From: Puccinia triticina
Taxonomy: Eukaryota > Basidiomycota > Pucciniomycetes > Pucciniales > Pucciniaceae
Direction: 5' to 3'
Assembly: GCF_026914185.1 (NCBI RefSeq)
Contig: NC_070574.1
Location: 992,501 to 1,056,500, forward strand
DNA length: 64,000 bases
Positions 1 through 10,743 of the stretch are shown piece after piece. The notes below the pieces were generated by a model. The model saw nothing but the letters and a program-made list of their open reading frames with translations, was not told the origin of the DNA and did not search any database. Numbering within the stretch: the first letter of the stretch is position 1; each line of letters opens with the position of its first letter. The position numbers were made by a program, and so were the translations under genes.

Positions 1-102
1 GAGAGCCCAGTATTTATAGTAAACAAATGCTGCTGAGAGATTGATTCTCAGCGTACTTTCTCAATGAAAAGTCATTGTCAAAAGTATGGGAGAGAAAAGT
101 AC

Positions 103-2451
103 CTATACTTTTCTCCTCCTTGCAGGAATGCTCCAGTCCTCTGGAGCATTTCTTTTCTTATTACTTTCTGCACTGTGATAAGCAGCTGCAGCAGGAAGCT
201 GAGCATAATTGGCAGCAGAGAGCTGAGCATACTTGGCAGCATGGGTCTCAGCAGTTAGATCACTGCTGGCCATGTTCCCTTCTACAGGGATTACACCTTC
301 AACAGGATCCACGTAGATCGTTTCATCGATTGGGCTATGCACAAATGCTCCAGTTATGTCGAAAGAATTGATCCTCCATCCGTTCCTGATGGCCAAGGTG
401 AGGAGAAGTCGAAGTGTTGTGAGCGACGCTGTAGGCGCAAATGTGGACTTAACGTCGCGGCCAATTCGCTGTTTGAAACCCCGGACCACAAATCTTGCTT
501 TGAGGCGATCGACCGATCCATCTGATTTCCTTTTAATGTCAAAAACAAACCGCGTACCGATCGAATGTTTGGAAGCCTTGTCTTCAATGTCAAAGGTGTC
601 TATTTGGACAAGTTGATCCCATTTGGATACGCAAGCCGCCCGCCATTTGTCTTTTGCCTGACAACTTAATGCGTTCCGGAGATTAGTAGGAATGTCCGCG
701 TCTGAAATCGCCTGGATGTCGTCAATTTGGCTGTCCTGGGCATTGCAGATTTCCTTGGTTTTTTCCTCACCAAGTGTGAGTACCCTACGGGCGCAAGAAG
801 TGTCAGGAGATGAATTAGGAGAAGGAATCAATAGTTTCCCTTGATAATCAAGGAACTCAGCACACTCTGAGTTAATAATCTTCTGTGTCGCCGGATTCCA
901 AAAAAACCATCCCCGTTTGTCATCTTGATATCCTACTAGATAACCTGTCCAGCCTCTCTGATCCATTTTCCGTCGACGCTCCTTGGGGATGTGAACGCAC
1001 GCCCTTGTCCCAAATGGGTAAAAAGATTCAGCCGCAGGTTTCCGCTCCGACCAAAGTTCCAACGGACTGGACTTGCATCGACTGTTCGAGATGCGATTCA
1101 CCAGGAAGCACGCGCAACAATATGCGTATGACCACATTGACGCAGGAAGTTGAGAATGGGTGAGTGTTGTTCTCGCCACATCACCAAGTGTCCGGTTTAG
1201 TTGCTCTGCTTCACCATTTTGTTCGGGAGTGTACGGCGATGTGAATATAATCGAAGTGCCAACGGAGTCGAGAAAGGATTTGAAAGATGTAGTTGTATAT
1301 TCCTTAGCGTTGTCGCATCGGATATGTTTCGGAGCACTTTTGAAATGAGAAATAAGACGTTTAACAAGAGAAGTTATTATGTTCGGAACCTCCGAGCAAC
1401 TTTTCATGGGAAAAACAAACAAATATGTTGTCGCGTGATCACGGACAGTCAGCAGGAACCGGTTCCCGTGGATGTCCGCATCTAACGGGCCAAGTACGTC
1501 GGTTACTAACAAGTCAAGCCAATGTGAGAGTGAGATAACTTCAGGAAGGTGGTGTCGGCGTCGCTCGCTCTTGCACTGTTTGCAAGATTCGCAGATGAAA
1601 GGGGTCCAAGACTTCAAGTCAAAAGAAGGAACAAAACATTTCAGGAATTCCTTCACAACCGCATCCGAAACGTGACCGAGTCGGCAATGCCAGTCGTATG
1701 AGGGTGTTGATGGAATAGGCGAAAGTGTGGCGGATTTGATCAATAAAGAAATAGGTTGGAAGGAGTCAGGTGAAACGAACCAAGATCGGTTCCGATATGA
1801 GGCCGTGAAAGATAAGAAGGAAGAGGTCAAACGAATGTTGTTGTTAGGTAGGAACATCGGCCGGAATCCCGAATCGATGAACTGGCCAAGGCTAAGGAGT
1901 GTGCCCGTCATTTCAGGGCTGTACAGGACTTTCGGTACTGCTAGGGTACCAGCACCACTGGTTATCTTGAGGTGTCCACTATGAGTTGCCGTCATATATC
2001 CCGATGAAGACGCAAGATTTAGTCTTACTGGCGGCCGTAAAACGGAAATGAAAGAAAAGTCTAGGAGAGATCCGCTCACGTGGTGGGTTGCCCCTGAATC
2101 CAAAACCGTGCCAGCGTCGGCAACACCTGTTGCATCCGGACCTGCAACCAATCGAACCGCCACATTCTGATCAGGTCTGGGGGTCGGGTCGTTCGGAGGT
2201 GCAGCCTGACGGGCGAAACCGGAAGCGGGGCGACCTGGGTTGGAGGTATCTGGAGGCTGCAGGTTAACATCCCTGCGGAGAATTGGACAAGTCAACCTCC
2301 AATGCCCCACACCTCCACAGTAAGCGCAGGGATTAGCGGCCAGGAGATTTGCGTCCGAGGGACCACGATTCCCCTTTCGTATGTTGTTGATGGCGGCTGC
2401 GATGTTGTCAATTGTTGGATGGCCTGGCCGGCCAACATTTTGGTGACGAGG
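103..2451 (-). pseudogene. copia pol: zinc knuckle, protease, integrase, truncated RT
   Basis: The open frame runs from just after the gag TGA (2454-2452) to 103. A CCHC knuckle (CAYC..GHWRLTC) lies at about 2331-2280. Counting from the Met at 2310, the protease motif LDSGATHH is near residue 70. The GAG-pre-integrase zinc region (CRLGH...CESCKQC) comes next, then the integrase core with Asp in VTDVLG, Asp in CDNAKEY and Glu in QNGEAEQ. RT starts with KARFVVRGF and FDITGAFVHSPID. It then stops matching RT: the motif PVEG occurs twice, six bases apart, after which 50-odd Ala/Ser-rich and basic residues close the frame. The YVDD box and RNase H are absent. The near-repeat at the junction suggests a deletion between short direct repeats. 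Function as a polymerase is lost; protease and integrase look intact. Confidence 0.85.
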
Positions 2452-3696
2452 TCAATTGATATTGGGATTCGGTTGTTGTCCTGGGGACGGGCTCTGAAAT
2501 GTGCCTCGCCCCTGTTGTCGTGGTTGAGGGGGCTGCGAGTTCCAGTTGTTGGTCGATTGTTGTTGGTTAGGCCAAGTGCGAAACACCAATGGTTGGCTGG
2601 TCAATGCGGAATCAAATCTAACAGCCTCGCCGTATGCAGAGGTGATGATCGTCTGTATGTCGCGGGCTGTGACATCCTTCCTTGTGCCGAGTTGTAAGGA
2701 GATATTCTGAAACAATTGCAATCTAGACATGGATGGAGGCGGGGGAACGATTGACTGGAGGATGAGGCTCTCCACGAGCGGTGGGATACCCGCGCCCACC
2801 TTCTGGAGATCAGAGAATACGTCAAAAATTTTGTTGAACAGACCTGGGAGTTGTGATGGTTCGGTCGATGGTGCCAAGATCCGTATTTCAAGGAGTTTGT
2901 CGACAAGTTCCATCTGACGGAACCTAACCGTCCCTTGAAAGTTTGTTTGAACCACCTCGAACGCATCTGTGCCCTTTGTATATTGGTCCACGATGGACAA
3001 CAGTTCTTCGTGTACCGTGATTTGAACCAGGTACAGGAGACAGGTGTTCTCTTGGGCCGATAATTTCGTATAGTTTGTTGCATTGTCGAAAAAATTGGGA
3101 TGACCAAGGGTGAGGAGAATAACTCGTGTGAGACCACGTTTCCACTTATTGAAGTTGGAACCATCCGGTAAGAGCTGGTCAACTTCGGACTTGTAGATAC
3201 TGGGCTGTTGGATGAACTTGATTCTCGGCGAGATTTCGGTTGTGGTGCCTTGCGACATGGAGTAAGTAGGTGAGTCGGGAGTGTTATCAAGCTCAGAGGC
3301 AATGGATGTTGAATCGGACGTGGAATGAGGTGGAGATGTTCCCCTCGGGATGTTGTTTTTTGGTCGGTAAACAGGTGTTGGTATGAATGTTGTGATAGGT
3401 AGGCCGAACGGGTTTTGGACAATTCGATGTCCAAGTGAGGATGAAGTCGATGTCGATGTGCCTTCGTCAATGTGTCGGGTTACAACCTTGGAAAAAACGT
3501 ATGATATCGCCGAAATAAAAGGTGAAGGAGGGGGGTCGTATCCTAACGGATCTTGACGCTCGTCGACAGGGGAGGGAGGTAACGGGGGTAGCTTCAAGAG
3601 TTCTTTGTACGCCTTCGTCTGCTTCGGACGTTTCGCTCGTGTCGGTGGAGGTAATGGTCCCGCTAAATCAGGCTGATCCCGGCGGGTTTTTACCAT
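2452..3696 (-). CDS. copia Gag
   Basis: A 414-residue frame encodes the capsid-like protein of element A. The N-terminal third is Pro/Ser/Thr-rich. The middle (about residues 160-330) has the UBN2-like copia gag pattern, with FNKWKRGLTRVIL, a DAFEVVQTNFQG stretch and MELVDKLLEI. The C-terminus is Gln/Pro/Asn-rich. It ends in NPNIN-TGA; the following codons continue in the same frame into the zinc knuckle, so gag and pol were probably one reading frame. CGA to TGA is the simplest explanation. Programmed readthrough is possible but nothing supports it. The Met at 3696 is the first in frame after the leader. Confidence 0.8.
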   Translation of the reverse strand: MVKTRRDQPDLAGPLPPPTRAKRPKQTKAYKELLKLPPLPPSPVDERQDPLGYDPPPSPFISAISYVFSKVVTRHIDEGTSTSTSSSLGHRIVQNPFGLPITTFIPTPVYRPKNNIPRGTSPPHSTSDSTSIASELDNTPDSPTYSMSQGTTTEISPRIKFIQQPSIYKSEVDQLLPDGSNFNKWKRGLTRVILLTLGHPNFFDNATNYTKLSAQENTCLLYLVQITVHEELLSIVDQYTKGTDAFEVVQTNFQGTVRFRQMELVDKLLEIRILAPSTEPSQLPGLFNKIFDVFSDLQKVGAGIPPLVESLILQSIVPPPPSMSRLQLFQNISLQLGTRKDVTARDIQTIITSAYGEAVRFDSALTSQPLVFRTWPNQQQSTNNWNSQPPQPRQQGRGTFQSPSPGQQPNPNIN

Positions 3697-3747
3697 AAAC
3701 TGAGTCGGATGCCGGCGAGAGTCGAGCGATGACGGCTAGCGTTTTGG

Positions 3748-3768
3748 TAGGCTATAGACTCTTAATCT
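3748..3768 (-). other. Possible half-tRNA primer-binding site of element A
   Basis: Read on the plus strand, AGACTCTTAATCTGTTG (3756-3772) looks like the anticodon stem-loop of a tRNA-Lys(CUU), and the preceding bases contain GGTAG as in a D-loop. On the element's own strand this is complementary to the 5' half of such a tRNA. It sits about 50 bases upstream of gag and next to a plausible LTR end. Priming by an internal tRNA fragment is known for Drosophila copia; the assignment here is inference. Confidence 0.35.
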
Positions 3769-3866
3769 GTTGTTGGCTGGTTGCCTCCTCTGCATTGCTC
3801 CTCCCCGCCCGCCTCTTGAACCCTGGATACTCCAAATGTGGAGTTTGCCCACTCCACACTACAACA
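3768..3866 (-). repeat. Possible LTR edge of element A
   Basis: The stretch starts TGTTG and ends CAACA on the plus strand, the usual TG..CA layout, directly beside the candidate primer site. At about 99 bases it would be a very short LTR. No second copy was found, so this is tentative. Confidence 0.25.
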
Positions 3867-4973
3867 GTGGCAATGGCAGTCATGAGGCTGAGCTGCATTT
3901 CTTCGAAAAACTTGAGAGTCCTAGTGAGGTGGCACGATAAACCTCGACTTTCGCTTGCAGTGAGAAATCAGACATTGGTCTGTCCATGCGTGCCCGCTTG
4001 CAGCTTGCAGGGACTGTTCGCTCGGGCGCTTCACTAAACCATCTTGCTCAAGCAGATCGAGAGAGATTGGCCTCAGCTGGCTCAAGCAGGCGGTCAGAGC
4101 TTTTTACTGTGTCCTTCATTCTGCACTGGCCGCACACAAGCGCCACCAATGGGGCCCGTCTGCTCGTCCATCTTAGGAAACACCGCATACACCAAGGTAT
4201 GGTGTTCCCTGCTGCAGCTGGAGCAGCGCACTTGCTGCTCTGGGGATATGCAGCTAGTCCAGTGGCGCCTTCCCCCTCCAGAACTCTGCGCGGGATGATG
4301 TGAGCACTTGGCTGTCTTGGGGGACTGCATCGCAAGCAAGATGCTTGGTGAGGGAAAAAAAGAGCTAGTCAGGCCTACAACTGGCAGGCGAGTCGAAGTG
4401 AGGTGAGGCCCATGCTTGATTGTCTCCTGAACCTCTACTCACCGAGCAGAGATAAATGATAGCAATCGAGCTGAGCGGAAGTACTCATAATACTCATCGC
4501 TGCCCTCCAGACTGGTGCCTCCTTCTCCAACGAACCACTAGCTGTCTCCCCTGTTCGAAAGCTGACTATCAGCCCCCACGAAACACATACCACGCCCTTC
4601 TTACCAAGGTATGTTCTATCTGGCTCACAGATGACTCGTTAACCATAAAAGCCAAAGCTTAGTGTAGTCGCCCAATTCCTTGTCCATCAATTCCACTTGT
4701 CTTCACCGCAGAATAACACCTCTCTCTCAGAGTCCGCCAACCACATCTTTAACTTTCCTCAGACACACGGCTTGACCCCAACACCCCGCCCAGCAATCTC
4801 AACCACTCTTTCGTGACCGCCAGAACTCCTCCTTCCGACGTGAGCTGTCATGTTCTGTTGTTCAGCTCGTCCCATTTGATTCCTCCTACACCGAGCAGTT
4901 TCTAACTGAACGCCTTCTTTTTAACAGTTGAACCAATCACTTTACGCTTGCAAAGCAACTTGGTACCTGCACC
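3867..4973. other. No gene recognised; upstream region of the 5-kb gene
   Basis: Short open frames occur on both strands but none has a recognisable domain, conserved motif or credible intron structure. The last bases before 4974 (CACC-ATG) form a good eukaryotic start context for the following gene. Confidence 0.5.
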
Positions 4974-6339
4974 ATGCCTGGCTTCATCCAATCTATCAAA
5001 TCACGCCTTCCTCAATCCCCCTTCAGCCCTCCCAAACAGAGTGCTCCCCTCATACCATCTATCGACGCGGGTGAACCTGTGGAAGAGGCCCCGCAGCAAG
5101 AGCAGCAGCCCTCGGCCGAAATCCTTCCTGCGGAGGCACTCATCGCACCCAATTCATCAACGGTGGCATTGACCCTCACGCCCGTTAACGGTGTCTCCAG
5201 CCAACAACCATCAGATGACGGTGAGGTACCTGAGACTGGTAAGTCAATTGTATCGGATTTGTCCCCTGCGGATGACGTGCCTTATTCCCTAGCTTGCCTC
5301 GTTTCCTCACAGCCGAAGAATCTGCTGCTGAGCCCGAGCCCACAGCTCAGTCTGAAGCCGTGGCGCCTCATGCTGAGGCAACACCCGAGGTGTCAGAAGC
5401 GGACCCATCAGCCGACGTGCCCACTTCTGTCGAGCCCCAAGCACCGGTCGCAACTCCGCTGTCAGATGTCACTGAAGAGCCTGCCGTTCCTGAGGTGGAC
5501 ACCGCCGAAGTTGCGCCCGAAGCAATCGCCCCTGAGCCTGCATCGGACTCGATTCCATCCGAGCTGCCCATAGCAAGTGAAACCGCGCAGAACATGCAAG
5601 AAGTCCTAATCGAGGCCCCAACACCCAGTGAGGCCGTCAAGCCAGCCGCACCCAGATCCAAAAGGTCGATTTCTCGCAAGGAGCCTCCGGTACTAGAGCC
5701 TGCCGAGCTCGCCGCTGCAGTGGCAGCACCTATTGGTGAGTTAACATCTTCATCACTACGTACTGACACTTACATAGCTAATTCTCGCCTTCAGAAGATA
5801 CGCCCGTTGCAGCACTCCCAATCCTTCAGGTCGAAGGTGTCACCGCTGACGCCGATCTTGTCAAAGAGGCTTCCACACCCGACAAAGAGGCTTCCACACC
5901 CGAGGTGAAGGAAGTCAAACTGAAGAAAAAGCGATTCATGATGTCTCCCTTGAAGAAGAGCTTTTCCTCCAACACCTCGACTGATGGCAACAGCACCGAC
6001 GAATCAGCGCACGCCAAGCCCAAGAAAAACCAGCCCTTAGCAGGCAGGTTCAAGCATGTCCTGGGCCACGTGAAATCCAAAGGTGTGTCCTACTTGCATC
6101 CCTTACATACTGTGCCCCGCAGCTAAAACCAATCTTCTTTGTCTGTCGCAGTCAAAAAAGACAAGGATTCCGACAAGGCGCGTTCCCAGCCCTCGGCTGA
6201 TAATGCAGTCCTCACTGACGACGCGGGCTCGAATGACCACGCCGACTCCAGCGGTGTCGTTACTCCGTCTGAGGAACCCAGCGTGGTCGCAGGCCCCATT
6301 GATGCTGTTGTTCCCATCGATAGTACGGTCACTGCTTGA
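4974..6339 (+). CDS. Acidic Pro/Glu/Ala-rich host protein, four exons, function unknown
   Basis: The exons are 4974-5238, 5313-5735, 5795-6082 and 6152-6339. All three introns have GT...AG ends and interrupt codons in phase 1. The spliced frame is 387 codons plus stop. The start sits in a CACCATG context and begins MPGFIQSIKSRL. Exon 2 is low complexity, rich in Pro, Glu, Ala and Val. Exon 3 has two tandem copies of a KEASTP unit and then a basic stretch (KLKKKRF, SPLKKSF). The C-terminus is Asp/Ser-rich. There is no signal peptide, membrane segment or known fold, so the protein is probably disordered and intracellular. Consistent intron phase and uninterrupted frames argue for a live gene. 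I do not recognise the family. Confidence 0.75.
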
Positions 6340-7189
6340 TCGCGAACTCTCGTCTGCTCGCCGTTTCTTTTGAATTCGTTTGTTTTTGTATATATTTGCA
6401 GTAAAACTTGTATTTGCTCCACCACGCGTTTAATATCCTCAGGATCTTCAGTTTTGTTGCAGTCCTCCTTTCTCAAATCTCACCCACTCGGCCAATCTCC
6501 CCCCCATAATCATCTTTATCTCTATCTTTTCACCGCATACGCACGAACACATTCATGAAATCATACCATCTCTCTTCTATTCACTCATCTGTCATTACAT
6601 GTGGATCGTAGCGTCTTTATCCAGACCCGCTGGGGCGTCTGTGGTTCGGGAGACCGTGCTATGATGTCAGCTTCTTTCCTCCGCGCGTAGGGCTTATCCC
6701 TGCCGTGTGAGAGAAGCTCAAAGGGAGGCAGCAGCAGCTGGTGTGACCGTCCACCCCCCCTCGACCCTCTCACGGGAGTCTTTGGAAGTTACTCGCTGGT
6801 CTCCGGGGCCCAACTGACAGCCCAGCGAAGTGCTCATACACCGCACTAAGCCAAAACGGTGCGAAAGCGCCATGGCACCTCAGCTGCTTCGGCTGTAAGG
6901 TTCAGACCGGAATCCAGACATCCTCCGGCTTGCAGGGCGGTGTCCTCATACTGGCCGTTATCTAGCCTTGGCGCATGGGTGGTCGTGGGTGGTCGCCATC
7001 CAGGCGGGTACAGGGCGCCCATACAGCCTCCCATATACCCACCGGGCTCAACTGGGAGAGCGCCCGCCGGGCAGCGTTTCTCTAACAACTGTCTGAAAAC
7101 CTCAAGTCTGTTTATTTTGTACTCAGGAGGCTTTCCAGGCGTATCGGGTCGTCTTTTCATTGCACAGTAGTCCAGTGGCAGGGTAGACC
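6340..7189. other. Intergenic; 3' end of the acidic-protein gene, otherwise nothing recognised
   Basis: T-rich 3' sequence follows the stop at 6339. A GC-rich stretch from about 6600 to 7150 has open frames on both strands in several frames, which is typical of composition rather than coding. No domain was found. Confidence 0.45.
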
Positions 7190-8260
7190 AGTTGGTACAT
7201 ATTTACATATGTACATATGTGCTGGGATTTATAAGTCTTGATCTGTGATAATCACGTTGCTTCATCCCCCAATTTCCACCCCTCATTCCACCCCTCACCA
7301 GAACCAAAGGCAATATCGCCGGTCACGTCAAATTTCACTCTGTGAACTCCATCCCGCCATGCACGTTTTCAAGCTCGCACTTCCTTTTTTTGCCGTGGTT
7401 TGCGGTGTCACACGCGGTGCCACAACTCAAGCTGAGCCGCACGTGCTATGCACGGGGATTCATCCCCATTGCTTCTGCGCAGTGGACGCCAGAAATTATG
7501 GACCAACTGCAAGATGGGCCGGTGAGTGGCACTTTATGATATTGGCGACATTCAACCTCTTCACTCCAATTGATCATCCTGATCAATAATGGTTTTTTCT
7601 GTTGATGAATCAAATAGTTACTCGTAAATGCAGAGATTTGCAAAACTATAATTTTGGACCCTGTTTTCTAGAAATTGGATACCCCGGTTTCCCACCTCAG
7701 GCCTTTTGTTGTGATAAAACTGTCACTAAAGTTGGCCAGGCAACCGTGAGTACCATGTCATCATATCAGAACTCACCCGTAATTTTACCTGACTTTGGCT
7801 TTATTCACCAGGCTGAAGCGCTAAACAAAAATTGCATAATGAGAGATCCTCGTTGATGAAACTCGAGCTTTGCTTTGGTAAGACAAACCGCACCCGTCTG
7901 CGCAAACAACGAACCCCCAGACGGTCGACCAGCGTCGAAGTAAAAGGAAAATCCGGGCATTTCTTTCCTATTTTCATGTGAACTTGTAGATTTCAGCACA
8001 TCTTGATTTTCAACGTTACCTTAATCTTTTGTACAAAATCCCCTTATCCCTATTTCATTGCGGGGGCAGATACTTATAATTCGAAAAAAATTTGTATTGT
8101 GAATTTATTCTCATCAAAAACACATAAATACACTTTACTTTCTTGTAAATCAATCCATACCTGTTTGTTTTCAGTCATGTCAGAAGATTATCCAGACAAC
8201 ATTTCATGCTATTGTCAAGCAGTTCCCTTGACAAAGCGAAAGCCTTGCATAAAATCGTGA
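7190..8260 (+). repeat. Segmental duplication, copy 1 (with 42540-43610)
   Basis: This block aligns by eye with 42540-43610 over upstream sequence, three exons, both introns and about 400 bases downstream. Shared landmarks are the repeated GTACATA stretch before the gene, the exon-flanking sequence ACTCCATCCCGC, the 3' sequence AGTAAAAGGA and the tail ACATTTCATGCTATTG. Both copies are diverged. Confidence 0.8.
7359..7856 (+). CDS. Small secreted 8-Cys protein, hydrophobin-like cysteine order (paralogue 1)
   Basis: The exons are 7359-7521, 7618-7745 and 7812-7856, giving 111 residues. The first 20 or so residues (MHVFKLALPFFAVVCGVTRG) form a typical secretion signal. The mature part has eight cysteines with spacing C-x6-C-x1-C-x18-C-x10-C-x14-CC-x18-C. 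The paralogue at 42722 has exactly the same spacing, and both middle exons are 128 bases, which strongly supports the gene models. The order C, C.C, C, C, CC, C resembles hydrophobins, although the second pair is C-x-C instead of CC and the C5-C6 gap is longer than usual. A secreted candidate effector is the other reading. Intron 2 begins GTGAGTACCAT in both copies. Secretion is inferred, and no function is claimed. Confidence 0.8.
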
Positions 8261-8274
8261 GTTATGCTGGTATG

Positions 8275-8495
8275 ATTTTATCAACAGTGGGCCAGCTACG
8301 CTAACAGTAGCTGTTGTGTAGCGTAATGTTAGCTTTTTTAGCTACGCTACGCAAAGGTTACTCTTAGCGACCGGAATTATCCCGCTAACGCTACTCAATA
8401 AGAAGAAAAGCGCAAAAAAGCGCCTACGTAGCGTTAGCGGGTTTTTTTTAACAGCCGCTAAACGCTACATACTTGTGTGGGTAGCGCTAGCTTGA
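8275..8495. repeat. TAGCG-rich palindromic repeat
   Basis: The words GCTACGCTA, TAGCGTTAGCG and GTAGCGCTAGC recur in both orientations, so the strand can fold on itself many times. Related sequence lies at 60180-60260, 60620-60720 and 61850-61920. It is probably a MITE-like or simple palindromic repeat family and does not code. Confidence 0.5.
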
Positions 8496-8696
8496 CAAAG
8501 CCACTCAAACAGAGGTCCGGGGGACCCGCGCAGAGCGCTCCCCGTAGGAGAGGCTTACTTGCTATCCCTCAATTTTGGCAGGAGCAGAAGGGATATTCAG
8601 TGCAAAAAATAAACATACAGCCGTATAAATTGTAATAAAAACAATAAAAGAAAACTGAATAGACAGTCTTGTAGCCTTGATAAATGCGCAAATTTT

Positions 8697-9064
8697 GAGA
8701 CCATCCGCACCGGGCACTAAGTTAGCCTGGATTAGGGCACTTAGTTTGACCCTGCAACCGCATTGGGTTGGATCAACCGGGGATCAACTTGACCTGGAGC
8801 TTGGTTTGGAGCTAGTGGGGTATAAGGCTAGCCCCCGCTAGTCCTCGGACTAACCTCTAAAATGAATATGCATCATGCTCAATGGCATGAACTCTATGTG
8901 TTTAGGTGCCAAACACATACCATACAGGCACCTAATCACATAATCTCCGACAGCCTCGGACCTCCCAATCTACACCGATGCGGTCGGCCACTTGGATTAG
9001 CTTACTCCAACCGTAATCCAAGCTAGTTAGTCCAGACTAACTTAGCAATGGATGCGGATGCTCT
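8697..9064. mobile_element. MITE with about 30-bp imperfect terminal inverted repeats
   Basis: The left end reads AGACCATCCGCACC...CTAAGTTAG and the right end reads CTAACTTAG...GGATGCGGATGCTCT, its inverse with a few mismatches. The interior is non-coding with a second inner inverted pair (CTAGTCC / GGACTAA). No target duplication could be fixed, so the superfamily is open. Confidence 0.6.
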
Positions 9065-10024
9065 GATGTTTGTTACCGGGAGCACTAGCGGGAGGTGGGT
9101 GGAGTCCATGGTGGCCGCCCAGCCCCGCCAAATATGCGCCGTACAGGCGGAGAACGTGGAAGATGGCTGCTTACAGCATCACATGCTACGGCCAAGAGAA
9201 ATGAGGCGCATACTGGGCGGAAGGGGAAGTCAAAGGCAAGCCTCACCCCTACCTGGAAGACCATGCCAGTTCCCCCCCAGAGGACTCACTTGGCTCCCTA
9301 TCCTTTCCCTCTCCCTCCAGTTCTCCACCTGGAAATTCCTAGCTCTGCAACCCTTCCGTAAGAGCCCAGAATTTCAGAACCTCCCACCCACCCAACAGGT
9401 ACTAACTAGATCAGATACTAATAGAGTCTAAAAGAGAGGCGTAGACATACACAACCACGTGTAGGGTCTAGCACCTCCGCCCCCGCACCCTTGGGTGCCT
9501 TTCTGCTCCGGGAGGCTCCGGTCTGCTGATGTCTCCTCCCTTGGGAGCTTCTCCCTGTTCATACTCCCTCCCGGAGGACCAAGCCAGCAGATCAGGGGAA
9601 AAATTCCTCCCCCCAACCCACACACGGGCGTCTTGGGAGACCACTCCCTGGTCTTTGGGACGCCCTCAATGTTAGCAGTCTGGCAGGGCTTGACCTGACC
9701 AGGGATCTGTATCTACCGGCCGCTGGCACTGCGAGAACAAACGCCCAAAAAGCGTGCCAGCTATGCTTGGCCTGCGCAGGAGATCATCACGCAGGTACTG
9801 CGGAACCCTCCTGTACCCAGAGATATCCTGTCAGCCACAGAGTACATTTCACAGTCCCTTACACGTACCAAGTACCTGCAATTGTTCACATTACATATAG
9901 TACATTCCTTTTTACACCTTTATTACATATGTATATCATTTGATACAAGCTTAAGAATGTACTCCTGTTATACATTACATTACAGATAACCATAGTTAAA
10001 TACAGTTACCATAATGTACTATTG
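9065..10024. other. No gene recognised
   Basis: A C-rich segment (9270-9700) is followed by AT-rich sequence. Open frames are short and overlap on both strands. I see no domain, intron structure or repeat boundary. Confidence 0.45.
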
Positions 10025-10743
10025 TTATGAGAGTTAATTTACGTGCAACAGTAAGATTACAATACATTGTAATATTACTGTACACGTGAAATACCCCAAG
10101 ACAGGTATCACTCATTTATCCCCTGTTACGCCTCAGTCCCCATTTACATAATATATTGGTTATGATATAATTACATAAACAATACATGATGTAATCCAAT
10201 TCAAAGAGCACTGAATGGAATCAATGATTGGTTATGATCAGGTAGTGTGCACAGCTACTGATCCAGGATCAGTACTGATCATTACACTGCCCTGATCATT
10301 TCCAATGTTGATCCTCATGAGGATCTGCTTCCCTTGAGCGCTTCCAGTTCCCCCCTGGTCCTGAAGCGCCTCCAAGCGCCTCATATTCCCTCCTGCTCTT
10401 TCCCCTCTATATAAACATGCCCCTCAGGACTGTTTATCCCTCAGAATATTATTACAGCAAAGTTTAACCCATACTATAGTTAAACAGTGCTTTCATTCTC
10501 AACCATCATTCAATTCAGGAATACTCTCAACTCTTGATTACCCTTACCTTTCTGTAGGTAAAACCACAAACCCAAGTTGAGTTATTCCTTGGATGCCTAT
10601 TAACACCCTGTGTTGATCTGGATGCGCCTTAATTGAGCAAGCCTCTCAGTCAAGATTACTGATAGAGTGAAACCTTTTACAGGTCTTACCACGAACCCAT
10701 TGGCCCATCCTTGGCATCTTACACTATCATCTTGCTAGTAACA
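10025..10743 (+). repeat. Possible solo LTR
   Basis: The stretch starts TGTTATGAG and ends CTAGTAACA, giving TGTTA...TAACA ends. Inside is a TATA box (CTATATAAA, 10407-10415) roughly in the middle, followed by a pyrimidine-rich leader, as in LTR promoters. Flanking 5-bp direct repeats were not found, and no partner LTR is in the window. Confidence 0.35.

Larger units (their letters stand above)
103..3866 (-). mobile_element. Ty1/copia retrotransposon A, internally deleted
   Basis: On the minus strand the order is a possible LTR edge and primer site (about 3866-3748), gag (3696-2452), zinc knuckle, protease, integrase and the start of reverse transcriptase, ending at 103. This PR-IN-RT order defines copia elements. 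The RT is cut after its first Asp motif and RNase H is missing, so the element cannot encode its own replication enzymes. I could not find a second LTR in the first 100 bases. Gag and pol lie in one frame, separated by a single TGA. Confidence 0.85.

Noticed and set aside
2452..2454. Programmed TGA readthrough between copia gag and pol
   Set aside because: Equivalent TGA codons occur at many unrelated places in this window, including a pseudogene. Mutation CGA to TGA is simpler.
3729..4037. Open frame with a signal-peptide-like start (LLICCWLVASSALLL)
   Set aside because: It overlaps the primer-site and LTR edge of copia element A on the opposite strand and has no conserved features.
6846..7170. 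Overlapping ORFs of about 100 codons on both strands
   Set aside because: Open on both strands because of GC-rich composition; no domain, no intron structure, no paralogue.
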